From the NCBI GenBank assembly GCA_040954595.2, contig CM082581.2:7254001-7318000 (forward strand): 64,000 bases of DNA, written 5' to 3'. Origin of the DNA: Balanoglossus misakiensis (Eukaryota > Hemichordata). How positions within the stretch are numbered: position 1 is the stretch's first letter; the number at the start of each line of letters is the position of its first letter. Below, piece by piece: positions 22,059-35,611 of this stretch. Both the position numbers and the translations under genes were made by a program. The notes beneath the pieces were generated by a model, which saw only the letters and a program-made list of their open reading frames with translations, did no database searches and had not been told where the DNA came from.

Positions 22059-25000
22059 AAAATGACAATTTTTCGACTTTCCGAGATATCAAAATTTCTT
22101 CATTTTTTCGAAAAAATCATGGGTTATAGCCCATGAAAATCACCCAAAAATGACAATTTTTCGACTTTCCGAGATATCAAAATTTCTTCATTTTTTCGAA
22201 AAAATCATGGGTTATAGCCCATGAAAATCACCCAAAAATGACAATTTTTCGACTTTCCGAGATATCAAAATTTCTTCATTTTTTCGAAAAAATCATGGGT
22301 TATAGCCCATGAAAATCACCCAAAAATGACAATTTTTCGACTTTCCGAGATATCAAAATTTCTTCATTTTTTCGAAAAAATCATGGGTTATAGCCCATGA
22401 AAATCGCCCAAAAATGACAATTTTTCGACTTTCCGAGATATCAAAATTTCTTCATTTTTTCGAAAAAATCATGGGTTATAGCCCATGAAAATCACCCAAA
22501 AATGACAATTTTTCGACTTTCCGAGATATCAAAATTTCTTCATTTTTTCGAAAAAATCATGGGTTATAGCCCATGAAAATCACCCAAAAATGACAATTTT
22601 TCGACTTTCCGAGATATCAAAATTTCTTCATTTTTTCGAAAAAATCATGGGTTATAGCCCATGAAAATCACCCAAAAATGACAATTTTTCGACTTTCCGA
22701 GATATCAAAATTTCTTCATTTTTTCGAAAAAATCATGGGTTATAGCCCATGAAAATCACCCAAAAATGACAATTTTTCGACTTTCCGAGATATCAAAATT
22801 TCTTCATTTTTGAAAAAATCATGGGTTATAGCCCATGAAAATCACCCAAAAATGACAATTTTTCGACTTTCCGAGATATCAAAATTTCTTCATTTTTTCG
22901 AAAAAATCATGGGTTATAGCCCATGAAAATCGCCCCAAAATGACAATTTTTCGACTTTCCGAGATATCAAAATTTCTTCATTTTTTCGAAAATATCATGG
23001 GTTATAGCCCATGAAAATCGCCCAAAAATGACAATTTTTCGACTTTCCGAGATATCAAAATTTCTTCATTTTTTCGAAAAAATTATGGGTATAGCCCATG
23101 AAAATCGCCCAAAAATGACAATTTTTCGACTTTCCGAGATATCAAATTTCTTCATTTTTTCGAAAAAATCATGGGTTATAGCCCATGAAAATCGCCCAAA
23201 AATGACAATTTTTCGACTTTCCGAGATATCAAAATTTCTTCATTTTTATCGAAAAAATCATGGGTTATAGCCCATGAAAATCACCCAAAAATGACAATTT
23301 TTCGACTTTCCGAGATATCAAAATTTCTTCATTTTTATCGAAAAAATCATGGGTTATAGCCCATGAAAATCACCCAAAAATGACAATTTTTCGACTTTCC
23401 GAGATATCAAAATTTCTTCATTTTTTCGAAAAAATCATGGGTTATAGCCCATGAAAATCACCCAAAAATGACAATTTTTCGACTTTCGGAGATATCAAAA
23501 ATTCTTCATTTTTTCGAAAAAATCATGGGTTATAGCCCATGAAAATCACCCAAAAATGACAATTTTTCGACTTTCGGAGATATCAAAAATTCTTCATTTT
23601 TTCGAAAAAATCATGGGTTATAGCCCATGAAAATCACCCAAAAATGACAATTTTTCGACTTTCGGAGATATCAAAAATTCTTCATTTTTTCGAAAAAATC
23701 ATGGGTTATAGCCCATGAAAATCACCCAAAAATGACAATTTTTCGACTTTCGGAGATATCAAAAATTCTTCATTTTTTCGAAAAAATCATGAGTTATAGC
23801 CCATGAGAATCACCCAAAAATGACAATGTTTCGACTTTCCGAGATATCAAAAATTCTTCATTTTTTCGAAAAAATCATGGGTTATAGCCCATGAGAATAA
23901 CCCAAAAATGACAATGTTTCGACTTTCCGAGATATCAAAAATTCTTCATTTTTTCGAAAAAATCATGGGTTATAGCTCATGAGAATCACCCAAAAATGAC
24001 AATTTTTCGACTTTCCGAGATATCAAAATTTCTTCATTTTTTCGAAAAAATCATGGGTTATAGCTCATGAAAATCATCCAAAAATGACAATTTTTCGACT
24101 TTCCGAGATATCAAAATTTCTTCATTTTTTCGAAAAAAATCATTGGTTATAGCCCATGAAAATCATCCAAAAATGACAATTTTTCGACTTTCCGAGATAT
24201 CAAAATTTCTTCATTTCTTGAAAAAAATCATGGGTTATAGCTCATGAAAATCATCCAAAAATGAAATTTTTTTTAGTATAAATATGAAATCGTATCTGTG
24301 TGCAAAAATGAAATTCCACTTCCCGCCGGATATTTCATGATTACCACTCCGCGGAGACTGTAAATTGCCTCACATCAGCTCCAATTGGATAAACTAGAGA
24401 AATGGCAAAACACTGTAAGTTCAGTGTCGGAAATGGCCGGTAAACGGTTGTTAGCAAGCGAACAATGCCAACGTCTTTATTTCTGTACACTGGAGGACCA
24501 ACCGGCGCTGGCTGAGTTTCACCAGTCAACAGCAAAAAGACAGCCAAGCTTATAGAGTACTTTCTATTTAGTCAATTCGTTGACGCCAATTCAATTCGCA
24601 CTTTCACTTAAGATGACAGCGAGCGGCGGGTGATACAATGGTGCTAATCTCAAAGTAAAAGAGAGTTGATGTTCTATACTGAGCGATGCTATCTATCCCA
24701 CCTGTCTGTCAGCGTTGTGTTTTTTCAAAGGTGGGATTAAAGGGAGGGCCGGGGATGTGTAAGTAACAGTGGAGTAGCGGAGTCATTAGGGAAATTTTGA
24801 CTCGAGTTCAATTATATCTGTTTATACAGCACTCCACGGGCAAGTGTCAAGTGATGATAGTAAGTGACATGTGTCTATACTCTATTCACAATGGGAAGGG
24901 ACCGAGAAATCCTCAACACTCGACTGTTGTCAGTCACCCTTCAAACTTTTTTTTCCACACTGAATGCACACGCGTATACGACTGAATTGTTTTGAAGAAG

Positions 25001-28000
25001 AAGGCCAAAGACAGACGCGAGCTACGTCATTCAAGTGACGTCATTCAAGTGTCATTACCAGGGCATGCCACGTCCTCCAAACACATATCCACTCAATAGA
25101 GGATGTGGGGTGGTTTTTAATCCACCAGTACAGATATCTGGAAGCTTCAACAGGATTATTAATCCACCGGGAAGACTTTGGCTTTTTGAGTCATATTGAA
25201 ATGGAAATCCTGCACTGAGACGTTTAATTTGAATGAATTAGTTTAACTTCAGGACCAACCTGATCAGGTTCAAAATGGCTCCTTTTTTCTTACTATACTA
25301 TAATGTAAGACATGGCGATATATTTTTGTACTCCGTGTGAATGTTTGAATGTTGAATCCTGATTAATTGATTGATTGGTTGATAAATAGGCCGATGGATT
25401 TACTGATTCAACTGATACAATCATTGATTCACTGATTGATTTATCGGTCCGCTTTATCGATATTCATATCGTTCTTCCCAAAACACGGTACGACATTACA
25501 TTTATTACAAATGCAAGTCAGTGACCGCTACCAGCCGCCATTTTGATGCATGTCTTTTACAAGGTGGACGCCATACTAAAGAAATCGCCTTTTTGGTATC
25601 AACGCTTCTCATGGGCGTCAAATAAGATTTCAAATAACACCTTGAGAAAGCACCGCACGTCAATCTTCACCTTAACCGTGGCGTTCCAAACTCCTTGAAA
25701 CCCAATCTTAAACTTTTACTCATATTGGGCCTTGTGCACACTTGACCCCGTTCGATTTTCAAAGAACACAAAGGAGGGTCACCCACTGCTGCTCGGATTA
25801 GTTCATCCCAGGTTTACCTTCAGTGCCAGAGTTTTTTTTTTATACCAAGATGTCGCCACGGTTACAATTCTGGCCGGAGATGCCATCGCAATTCAATAAA
25901 ACGACAAGCATTATATCACAATTGCTATAACAAGTTGACTTGGACACCCATCAGAGAAGCGAACGACCAGGTATGGTTACACTGGAGGTAAACTAAAAGA
26001 TAACACAGAAATCGTGTTGATATCTTTGAGATTTTAAAATAAATGATGACAGAACGGCTGTGGCGGCAACAACAGACCAATCCATCACAATATATCGCAC
26101 GAATATCGCCGTTTCTCACGTAAGACTGGGTCAGCAAGTCACACAGTTGGCAATACTGAGTGTGTCCATAAGTTCAACAATACAATGCACGCCGCCAACA
26201 TATGCAGACGAGAACATACTAGCATTGCACGTTAAGCAATGGGGGTATGTGGATGGTCCAGGTATTAAGTTTCACACTGCGATGTCAAACTCGATACCAC
26301 ACAAAAATCAATGACCGGAGACAATTAACTAATAATATCGATTTTGTGCGAAAAAAATCAGTAGGCCTAAGGTTATTGGGGTGCTTTGTTCCGATAACTT
26401 GGTGTGAATTGATTACTGTCATCGCATCATTGGGACACTGGTCATCACCTAAAATTAGAAAATGAGGCATTGAGATGACAGAACTGTGGTGAAATGTTAA
26501 TGCCTCGCATTACTGCCCGATTTGTTCATAATAACAGGTTATTGGTGTCGGTGGCGGCGTTGTGATAGCGTAACTATGGTGTCGCTGCCGGCGCCATGGC
26601 TGTGACGGAGCATTCCTGGAAGCGCGTCGTGTTGACCAGTAGATACAGTCTGGTCCGACAGCAATATGCCGGTTTAATGGGACCCAATCAGACATTTTCG
26701 GGGGCCATTTGCTGATAAGGCCTCGATTATAGAGCGCTTTGCTCGTTAGTTTGTTATGAACTCCGGTGTTTGTGTACGAGAGGGTTCCATGGCCGATGTG
26801 GTTATCTGCCGGTTGAAGGAACCTGATATTACAAAATGAAATCACAAGGTACAATGTACGAAAATTAATTTATGATTAACTACTTGTCGATGTTTTCAAA
26901 CTTTGGTGTGGAAAACAGGAATTGAAAATTTCACATTTCTATTTTTTAATCTTGAGCTATTCACCCATAAAAAGTCATTATCACGTTTAGTTACAGTCGA
27001 AGACTATCCCTAATCATAGACATTAAATGATAAAAAAAAACCCACCAAAATTGTATTTCGTTGACGTGAACACATTACGCTTGTAAGTCTTCTTCAAGAA
27101 AACTGAAGATTTGTTCTTGGGAATGGGTCTTGAGGGAGGGGGCTTATAACAGTTCGAGGAGCCCCTTTCAATCCTTTGTTTATGGCTTGACTTTGAAGGA
27201 GGTGATAGAGAAATGTTCGATGACATGGCCTGTATTTGCATGGCCGGGTTATCTTGTTCAGCATCTGTCAAAGGGTAATGTTGTTTGTTCTTGTGCGCCA
27301 ACGAGGCGTCATCGGGCTTGGCAGATTTTGGCAGGCCCGGTGGAACACATCTCGACACGTCGTTGCATTTCGTTGGGTCGACGAAAGCAAACTGTTGCCC
27401 CGATTCATACAAAGCACCTCATGGCGACACCAACCCACGTGCACACAGCTGTAGTATTCAACTGTAGATGGCGCTGTTTAGAACTTGCAAACAAAGCGCA
27501 TGCTTGTCGATGCCGTCGGGGTTCGTTTCAAAGATGCGATTTCTATAGAAAACGAATGCGCTTGAGGGACATCCTACGGTTTGTGAGTAGAATAAGATTT
27601 ATAACTATTATCTTAGATCTCTGGGATTCGGCGGCTCACATAAAAATTTCGTCACACATTTTTTTTCAAGTATTAAACTAAAACGTGAGTATACAATCAA
27701 TCAAAATGAGTTTGACAATCACCCGTAAATTGAATTCACATTAGGATTTGGTTACATCTGCTCAACTATAATGACAAAATCACCAAAGTTCGCAAAGCAA
27801 ATGACAAATCACCAAAGTTTCAATCACCCACCGCCCTCTAGTGACGAACGGCGAGTCAGATAACTCTTTCCCAAACGCTGGGGGAGCAATCATAATATAT
27901 AAAACAGAGTTGCCGATAATGCGATGTGTCATATGTTGCCGCCGTGTTGGTACTGCATGCGATCGATTGAAAAGAAAACACAGCAGTCACCGTCGGGTCA

Positions 28001-28617
28001 GCTGAGGTTCACTATTTCAACACATCGGCACAAATTCATGGTTTCATCCACATTTCTCAATTCGCCTCGGTCAAGTAGTCACCTCACACTGTGCATTCTC
28101 AGCATGTAGCAGCACCATTGGTTGGTTTGTGGGTTCCATGGAAGACAGCTTCCCAAGGTAAGTCAAACTTACCTATCGTTACACTACATGTATCTCCCCC
28201 TCACCTACTTTGAACCGTGGTTCTACGCGCCAAACTCCACGGCTGACGACAGCTGTCAACGGATCGAGATGGATCTGCACTGAATGAATGACAGCTCTCG
28301 GACAAATCTATAACAGACCTCACAAGCCAACGAATTATTATCTGTCACGTTACAAAGGCACTCTGGTTATGTAAAACGCGTTAAAACCACTTTTTTCGTG
28401 ATTGTGCGGAACAAGCGCGCAACCTAATGGCGTTGGTGGAGAAGTTTAAATTCACCGAAATTGATTTTTATCAGCTGAGCCTAAAATCTTCGCTGCCGAA
28501 ATTGTCACACTCAACTTAGCTGAAGCGCACAGACGAGTTGCGATGTCTTGCTTGTCTCCTTGGACAGTGAACGACAGGAGTAAAGCAGGAATCCGCACAA
28601 ATCAGACCGCGCGCGTA

Positions 28618-28632
28618 GTTTCCCATGGCAAC
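28618..28632. promoter_or_regulatory. RFX X-box palindrome
   Basis: GTTTCC-CAT-GGCAAC matches the RFX X-box pattern GTNNCC(N0-3)GGNAAC with a 3-nt spacer. Its flanks are unlike those of the other X-box sites in the window. Confidence 0.45.
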
Positions 28633-29649
28633 CAGGTATTCTGTTGCGCACACTGGGCCCAGATCGTGATTTTCAGGTGGTTTTATTGATTTTAAACAGT
28701 TCTTTTTAAAAATAATAGGGCCAACAGCGTGAACCTGTGTGTTGGTTAGTTGATTGGTTGGTTGGTCGGTCGGTTGATTGGTAAGACGGGTAGATATCGC
28801 AAATTTTGCACTGAGAGAGAGAGGAGTAGAGCGGAGGGAGGGAAGTTGGGGGAGGGAGGGAAATCGCAACTAGCCTCTTGAGCATTGCGCCTTGAACTGC
28901 CCGAGTTAGCAAAAAGCCGCCGATTACGAATAATGGTTGCCTTCGAGTTCCCTACGGAGCACTATAATTGGACGAGGTGGGTATAATTCGAGCATCGACC
29001 AGGCATCGGATTCACATTTGTTCTGAGCTGACATACGCATAGGTCGCTCAGGGAGGACGAAATTAAAATGTAATGCCTGACTCAACATCCATTGCCAGAA
29101 AGAGTCTTACCTTTGCGACGAAGGATGGAATCATTTATCTAAATGTCAAACAAAATGAATTACAGTAATTATTTTGCGAGCATCTATACCAATATTAATT
29201 TTTAAATTATCCTAACTTCGCCGCTGGGGTGAAAGTCCCTCATTAATTTTCTCTTCAAAATGTCTAAAAATGTCTATTAATATTTGTATTTCAAGAATAT
29301 CCAAGCTTGCAGCTCCCGGGGACGCGGTATAATTTACGGACGTAAATTTGGCCAATACTCTTTAACATGCTGGAGGGCACACGCCTATGAACAGTCGTAA
29401 TTTATAGCAAAAGAACCACCACCTGATCCACGATTTCAACTTCCATATACCACTCCTGGGGTTATATGCGTGACGCTGAATCTTTTTTTAAATAGAGCAA
29501 CATTCGTGCCGTGACATGATCAAAATTGTGGTTCGGCCACCAGAGAACCCTGTCCCCGCTTGAATAATGATATCGTTTCTTTCTGCTGATTTATTTTTTA
29601 AAAGTTTATCGTCATCGCGCGTAAAATTCAAATTCACGAGTGCCTGAGG

Positions 29650-29652
29650 GGA

Positions 29653-29684
<32 letters not shown>
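29650..29684. repeat. (GA)n microsatellite
   Basis: An interrupted GA dinucleotide run of about 35 bp. Confidence 0.9.
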
Positions 29685-30346
29685 AACCTGCCCAGTCTTT
29701 GCAAGTACCTGTTTGATTGGAATCTGATAAGCTATTCTCGAGAAATTCTCGAGATATAGATGTTACAGACACACGCAGTCATATACACAGAGACATTGTT
29801 TAGTCTCAGGGTGTGCCATGCTGACAAATGAGACCGATCGCCTTGATGACGTAATGGGGTCACCATAGAGTCGCCTTGTTCCAAATTTTATAACAGAAGA
29901 GCACGTGTCCACTGTCGTCCAACTTGCCGAGCATGCATGGTACACGTAGTAGATTATGTCGACTGTCCTTGGCATGCTCTGACCTCACACTTGTTAGGTC
30001 ATTAAAACTGTCACACTCCGAATGTTGATAATGCATATGACCGGTTTCAACAAGACAGCACGAGATCCTTTGTGATCACGGGGCGATTAAACATATCCCA
30101 AATGCATTGCAGTCCGATGAAATTGAGCACCAGCTGTCTTCTGTTAAACTTCCCCACATTTCAATCCTGTCACATCTGATGATATTTTCTAACGATTTGA
30201 ATGGGGCTGATTATCGACGCTCATCATTTTCACGGTTAACGAGCATCATGAAGGACAACGCTAATAATCTGAGCCATGTAGAACACTTCGACGTTAGACC
30301 GGATAAACGCAGTTATTTAGGCCTGCAGCTATTCACAAATCATACA

Positions 30347-30373
30347 GACAGTCAGTCAGTCAGTCAGTCAGTC

Positions 30374-30432
<59 letters not shown>
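30347..30432. repeat. (AGTC)n-(AGAC)n compound microsatellite
   Basis: Six to seven AGTC units run into about 14 AGAC units. A short related AGAC run occurs at 31565-31588. The stretch can be translated as a Ser/Gln then Thr/Asp/Arg/Gln repeat, but nothing supports coding. Confidence 0.9.
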
Positions 30433-33400
30433 AGGACAGATGCAGAGAAAGAAAGAAGAGAAACGACATATAAAAAGAGTAGCTCTCATAATTTTGAAAT
30501 AAGAGGATTACGGTAATACATGTATATCATTGCATGTTACCTGCACCATTTCAGAGTCATATTTCATATCAAGCACAACGTGAGAACACTCACAAATCGT
30601 TTTTCGTAAAAAAAGTATCATGATACAACAAATTTTGTCTGAAAATGTAAAAAAAAAAAGAAAAAAAAATGTTTCATTAAACGAAAAAAAACACACACCC
30701 AAAAAGTGCAGCAAAATGTGTTCACTGAACCTCCGTGTACAATGCAACGCCACCTTTTGCCCCGAATAGTCAATACACTTGTCGGCATTTTATTGGTAAG
30801 ATAAATATGTATTTTGGCGCGTGAGTGTGCTTCAATTTCACCCAAACATTGCGTAAGAGCTCCGGTAAAAACCAATTTATATGGTAAGGAGGGCAATTTG
30901 GACGCTCCTTTGAACTATGAAGTAATGCAACTTCAGGCGAAGTTACAGAAACCGTCATTTGGGCTTTTATTAAGTGACTATCAGAATCCATCCAAAGAAA
31001 CTTCACCCTAACCCTTAGAAACCTTTACAGTGAACGGATATTAAAAATGTTTTTATTGGCTCTGATGCGGTACGACCAATTCAGGTTTTAAGTGGCAAGA
31101 AATACGCACAGCAGCAGAATGCGATACTATACCTGAATCGAGTTTCAGGAGGACGTTGTGAAATTTGAGTAATAAGCAGTACAGAAAGAGCCCTCTTGAG
31201 GACAAAGACCGCGGACTAATGAGTCAATACGTTTCCTGATTTGATCTCCGTTACGTTGTGTGCGAGAGAAAATAAAATGTCTTGTAATTTCGAACTCGAT
31301 CATTCACTGCAAAATTTTCATACCGTGTCCTCTGGCTCTCTCAACTGTCTTTTTTGTTATTAAGGCGACTGTTTGTGAACTGTTTACTCGATGTTTCTAC
31401 TTCGATAAATGTTTGCTTCCATCACCGTTGCCCAATTAACAGGCCCACTTTCCCGAGGTGACGAAGAAGGATTTCCATGAAAACGTGTCCAGCTTCCTCT
31501 CCCACGCACGGGGAGATGTATAACCAGTTGGCAAAATTCAAAGACGTGTGGAATTACAGATCTATAGACAGACAGACAGAAGACAGACGGCCCTTCTTCG
31601 GCAAGAAACGCTGTCGCTCTCAGTAAATTGCTCCGCCAATTCACAGTCAGCACGCAATGAACTGTGTCAGGCGAATTGCCACGGGGGCTGATCTATAGTG
31701 TCGCGAACGAATCTAGTCAGCGCTGTTTGCGCCCACTCAGCGGAGAAAAATATTAAATCGAGCAGAGTGACTATCTACTAAAAAGGTCTACCTATTGAAA
31801 AATCGTCTTTATTGATCAATTACGGGAGTCCCTGCAAACGTGACTGCTTTAACGTCGGCTGTCTGACCGGTAATTTCTGGGCAAATTCGACGGTTAGCAG
31901 TTCGAGAAAGCTTTGGCAAAGAATTGAGGAAACATGTGCTCGTGTTTTCACTTCTCCGCGAAAATTAGTTTTCGAGTACAGTCAATATTAACTTAACACT
32001 GCTCTCGATTTGATGACGCACAAAACTGCGTACGCTTTGCTACTCTACTACTGCCGTCTTCGGATGAACAGAGCAGGCGGGACTGGGGAAAAAGTCCAGT
32101 TGGTGCGCAGAAGAGGCCGCGCAAGAGTAATAATCGGCTTGGAGTTCTCTGACGAGCAGTAAAACGTAATCGAGACACATAAGCATTACTCTGGCAGAAT
32201 GGGTTTTTGCATCAAATGAAACGTTTATTGAAAACCGCGCGCGAACCGATGAAGCCTCCCCATAACTCCCGATGAAGGAGTCGTTTTCTTGCCGAAGGGT
32301 CCATCCAGTGTGCGGTACACTACAGTCCCGCTGCTGCATGATTTAACTTGAGAAGCAAAGAGTGAAGTCGTGTAATTCGAATAGTTCTTTTTAAATGTGA
32401 TGTAACATTATATGTCCACTGGAAAACGCTCAGTGGATCCACAATACATCGCATACAACTACAACATTTATGAGTAGGAGATGCACAAGGGACTATATTT
32501 TTTTCAAGTTGTCATTTCAAATGGCACACTCGCGAAACACGAAAAGGCCAAGTACAAGTTTCACAAGGTTAAATACTAGCATACAAAATTCTCATACAAT
32601 GGCTCAACGGTTCGAGTCTTTGACTGGCGATAATGCGAAAACATTTTGGCATGAGTGCTTAGAATTTAGCTGATGATATATAAAACCGTGCTCAGTCGAA
32701 AGGGGGGGGGGGGTCCACGATTGACTGCAAGCAATAAAAGACGAATATGCACGTATGAACATTATAAACTTCTAGAAGCGCATATTTTGATTTTTTTTGG
32801 AAAAATAGAGAATATGGTGTTGTTTTAAGAGTACTGGTTATGGGACTATCAATTAGGGGGAGCTGGACCAAGAGAGGACACTTCTTATGAAACACCGTTC
32901 GGATAGCACTTTTTGATCTTTTTCTGCGAAATCTTGCGGATCTAAGGGCTTCTGTCGTAATCAGCTCATCGTAGTCCGATTAAACAATGGTGATATCACA
33001 TTCCCATTTTAGTCTCGAGAATATTCGCTCTTGCGCCCTTTGCGAAATCTGTCAAAATGTTAAAGGAAACCACCGCATTATGGATTCTTGAAAATAATTC
33101 ATCGGCAGAATAATGCACTTATCATAATCCCGGTCGTATATTAGTGCTAACCTTAACCAATCTATGGTTTATTCTTCTGTAAGAATTTTTGATCATTTGA
33201 CAGTGACGTTTGGTCTCAGGTGCCTCGATAAAAAGTCTTCATCTATTGCACAACACGCTCGTATCAGTTGAAGTGCAAAAATTGGCAATGCCCTCTTTTA
33301 GTAATGACGTCACTAGTTTTACCTTTCTCTGAAACTGGGTCAGCTGAGATGAAAACTGGGCGAAACCGCAATATCAAATAAGTCACGCGTGACCTTTCGA

Positions 33401-34751
33401 AAAAAAAGTATTTGCCATGGAATCAATTCAATTCTCTCCCATCAATTCTCTGGCAATAGAAATATCCCTTACATGCTGCAATGCTCCATATAAATGTGTG
33501 TACAATTTATTTAGTAATGTTTACACTTTTGACGGCGCATATGCTTGACCAAATTTAATTCCAGTGGGTTTACACCAATCACATGTGAAAGGCTGTCAAA
33601 TTAGTGCCTTTGCTTGTTTTCGCGCTGTTTAATTTAATATCAAGATTTGGGTTCCACTAGACATTATTAAATGTACACCAGTCTTAAAAGCCATGACGTG
33701 CGTCTAACGAGACTGAGTTTCCATTAACCATGAAGGTCAACGCCAGATTCACGGACTTTTAATGTAATTTTCTTTTCTTAAAGTCAGAGCAAACCATACA
33801 TGGGCATCTGGGGCCACCTGTGATTTACGACGTCTGTATATAAAGAGCCCGAACTTGCAAATCGCCCAGAACGAGGAAATTCTTGTAATAGCCTTTACAT
33901 GCAATGCTGTTAACATGTATCCGATCGAAAAGTTCCTCCAGACCACAAAACTGAACTCCGGAACGGGGTTGAACGAATGCTTCTAAATGCTGGCATTTAA
34001 TTCATCCTTCCCGACATACTTGGCTCGGGGAGGATGTTGGTCTTTTCAGATTACGTGACTGTGGCACGAAAACATGACTTGTCGTCTGATCGTAAATGGA
34101 ATGAAATACAGCCGAAAGAATGACGCTTTTGCCATGCAATACTGATTGATGATCAGCGCTGTGTTGTATTCATCTGTAACCATAACAGCGGAATCTAAGA
34201 TCAAACACTCATAAAAAGACACATTAAAATGAATTCTGCATGGACTGCCTGTATGTTTTTAATTTCCAAGATTTTATTTCTTCGAAGTGTCTGTCTCGCA
34301 GCCTCTAAGCGTTCAAATTTCATCACCAGCGTATTAAAAATCTGCCAGTACATATAATCAATTATATTCGACAACGATTGATATTAGCTTTGCAATCCAG
34401 AAGTGGCATAAATGTCAATATTAACGGTTGTTGAAGCACATGTATTTTTCATACACACCTTCAGTGTAATGAAGTCTAAGAGTCTATCTCTAGAATGTCG
34501 GAATTTCATTTTGTTTAAGCTTCGTAGTTACCCGTGGTGAGTGACGATTGGGGAGCGTGGACGTGGTTGCTAGGCCGATTTTTAGACCCGTAAATAGTTT
34601 CTTTACTGCGGTGAAGGAAATGACAAAACTTCATGAGCGGCCTAGATTGGATTGTTTTGGTTCCGCCAATCAAACCGCCCATTCCACGATATCGCGCCCA
34701 CAGACAGACATTACGGATCGACATACATACTGGCATCGATGCAACTAGAGC

Positions 34752-34771
34752 TCCCGTGTCTGAACACGGGA
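34752..34771. other. Perfect 8-bp hairpin
   Basis: TCCCGTGT-CTGA-ACACGGGA forms an 8-bp stem with a 4-nt loop. It is followed by T-rich sequence but lies in no recognised gene. Its function is unknown. Confidence 0.5.
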
Positions 34772-35611
34772 ACTAAAAGCATTTTTAGCTGTTAGTTCAA
34801 ATGCCACTGCTCCCTCCTCTCGGGTCTTGGAGTATATCGAAACCTAATTAAAAGCATTCTGCTTCGCTTATTATTTCGAAGAGGACAAAGTCACATTACG
34901 TTGATGCGGCTTCATAAGTACTAAATGCTGGCAATCTTATTGGGAGGTCACCTGGGGTCACACTGGGAGATTGTTAAACCGGAATGCGGGCGGCCATATT
35001 GGATATATTATTAACCTCCCCGGTAGTAGATTCCCATTTATGTCGGGAGCAACCCTTTCATGCTGACAGATTATACTGACGGATTTTGACAGTCGCCGTT
35101 TCTGTGAAATGCCTTAAATTGACGCTGGGGAGTTTGTTATTGATAGGGGTTTTGTAGGCTGCTGCCGAATGTTGATTAACTTGGCATGTTTTATGATTTT
35201 ATTTCTAAAGTTGTAAACGAATGCTGCCCGGTAAATTAACGTTCTTAGCTTGTCGCGTAACAGAGTGCATTATGAGTAGACGGATTGTATGGGGAAATTT
35301 TAGGATGTCTGGGAAATCTGGGTATTGTGTTCACAGTATGATCCGTAAAAAGATGCAAGCGCCCCATTTTTTCTCATCACGGTGAGGTCTGTCAACTCAT
35401 AGACCGCGAGACAAGCAAAGCTGTTTTGCTTACACCTTGTCCTGATTCGCCCGTTATTTATGTCACACTCGAAAAATCGTCAAGATCTTATCAATTCATT
35501 AAAAAGGTACTGCTCACCTCCAGCTTTGCCGGCATATTTCTTCTAGCGTCATATATTTCTAGGATGATATACAGTTGTAATGTTTTACATTGCGAAACGA
35601 CTGTCATAGGG

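Larger units (their letters stand above)
18476..24268. repeat. 88-bp satellite DNA array
   Basis: Monomers repeat at exactly 88 bp (for example the ATGACAAT anchor at 18837, 18925, 19013, 19101, 19189), with about 61 forward units from 18837 to 24268 and four inverted units before them. Each monomer holds the near-palindrome CATGGGTTATAGCCCATG and the perfect palindrome TTTTTTCGAAAAAA. Copies are highly homogenised in the centre and more diverged at both edges. Two main variants, AATCACCC and AATCGCCC, occur in blocks. There are no spacers and no coding potential. Confidence 0.98.
24269..35611. other. Intergenic region, no gene seen
   Basis: Open frames here (largest 183 codons at 27130-27681) lack family motifs, convincing splice signals or coding-like composition. 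Contents noted: a degenerate TGATT-rich stretch at 25357-25455, simple repeats at 28734-28790, 29650-29684 and 30347-30432, an X-box at 28618-28632, a G12 tract at 32702-32713, a short perfect hairpin at 34752-34771, and TACATGTA at 28185 and 30517. Confidence 0.55.

Noticed and set aside
21734-23270. Open frames in the satellite (peptides with MTIFRLSEISKFLHF repeats)
   Set aside because: They are translations of the 88-bp monomer. 88 is not a multiple of three, so the frame shifts each unit, and one is open only because it crosses the N gap.
18476-24268. CRISPR-like regular repeat
   Set aside because: The 88-bp units are contiguous with no unique spacers, in animal DNA, with no cas genes.
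27023-27681. Overlapping opposite-strand frames of 129 and 183 codons
   Set aside because: Neither shows a family signature or coding bias over the other, and no flanking splice sites were convincing.
29734-29757. Heat-shock-element-like repeat ATTCTCGAGAAATTCTCGAGA
   Set aside because: The GAA/TTC blocks are not at the 2-bp spacing of a true heat-shock element. It is more likely a small direct duplication.
32597-32620. TGGCTCAACGG next to GGTTCGAGTCT, resembling tRNA promoter boxes
   Set aside because: The two boxes overlap instead of being about 40 bp apart, so no tRNA fold is possible.
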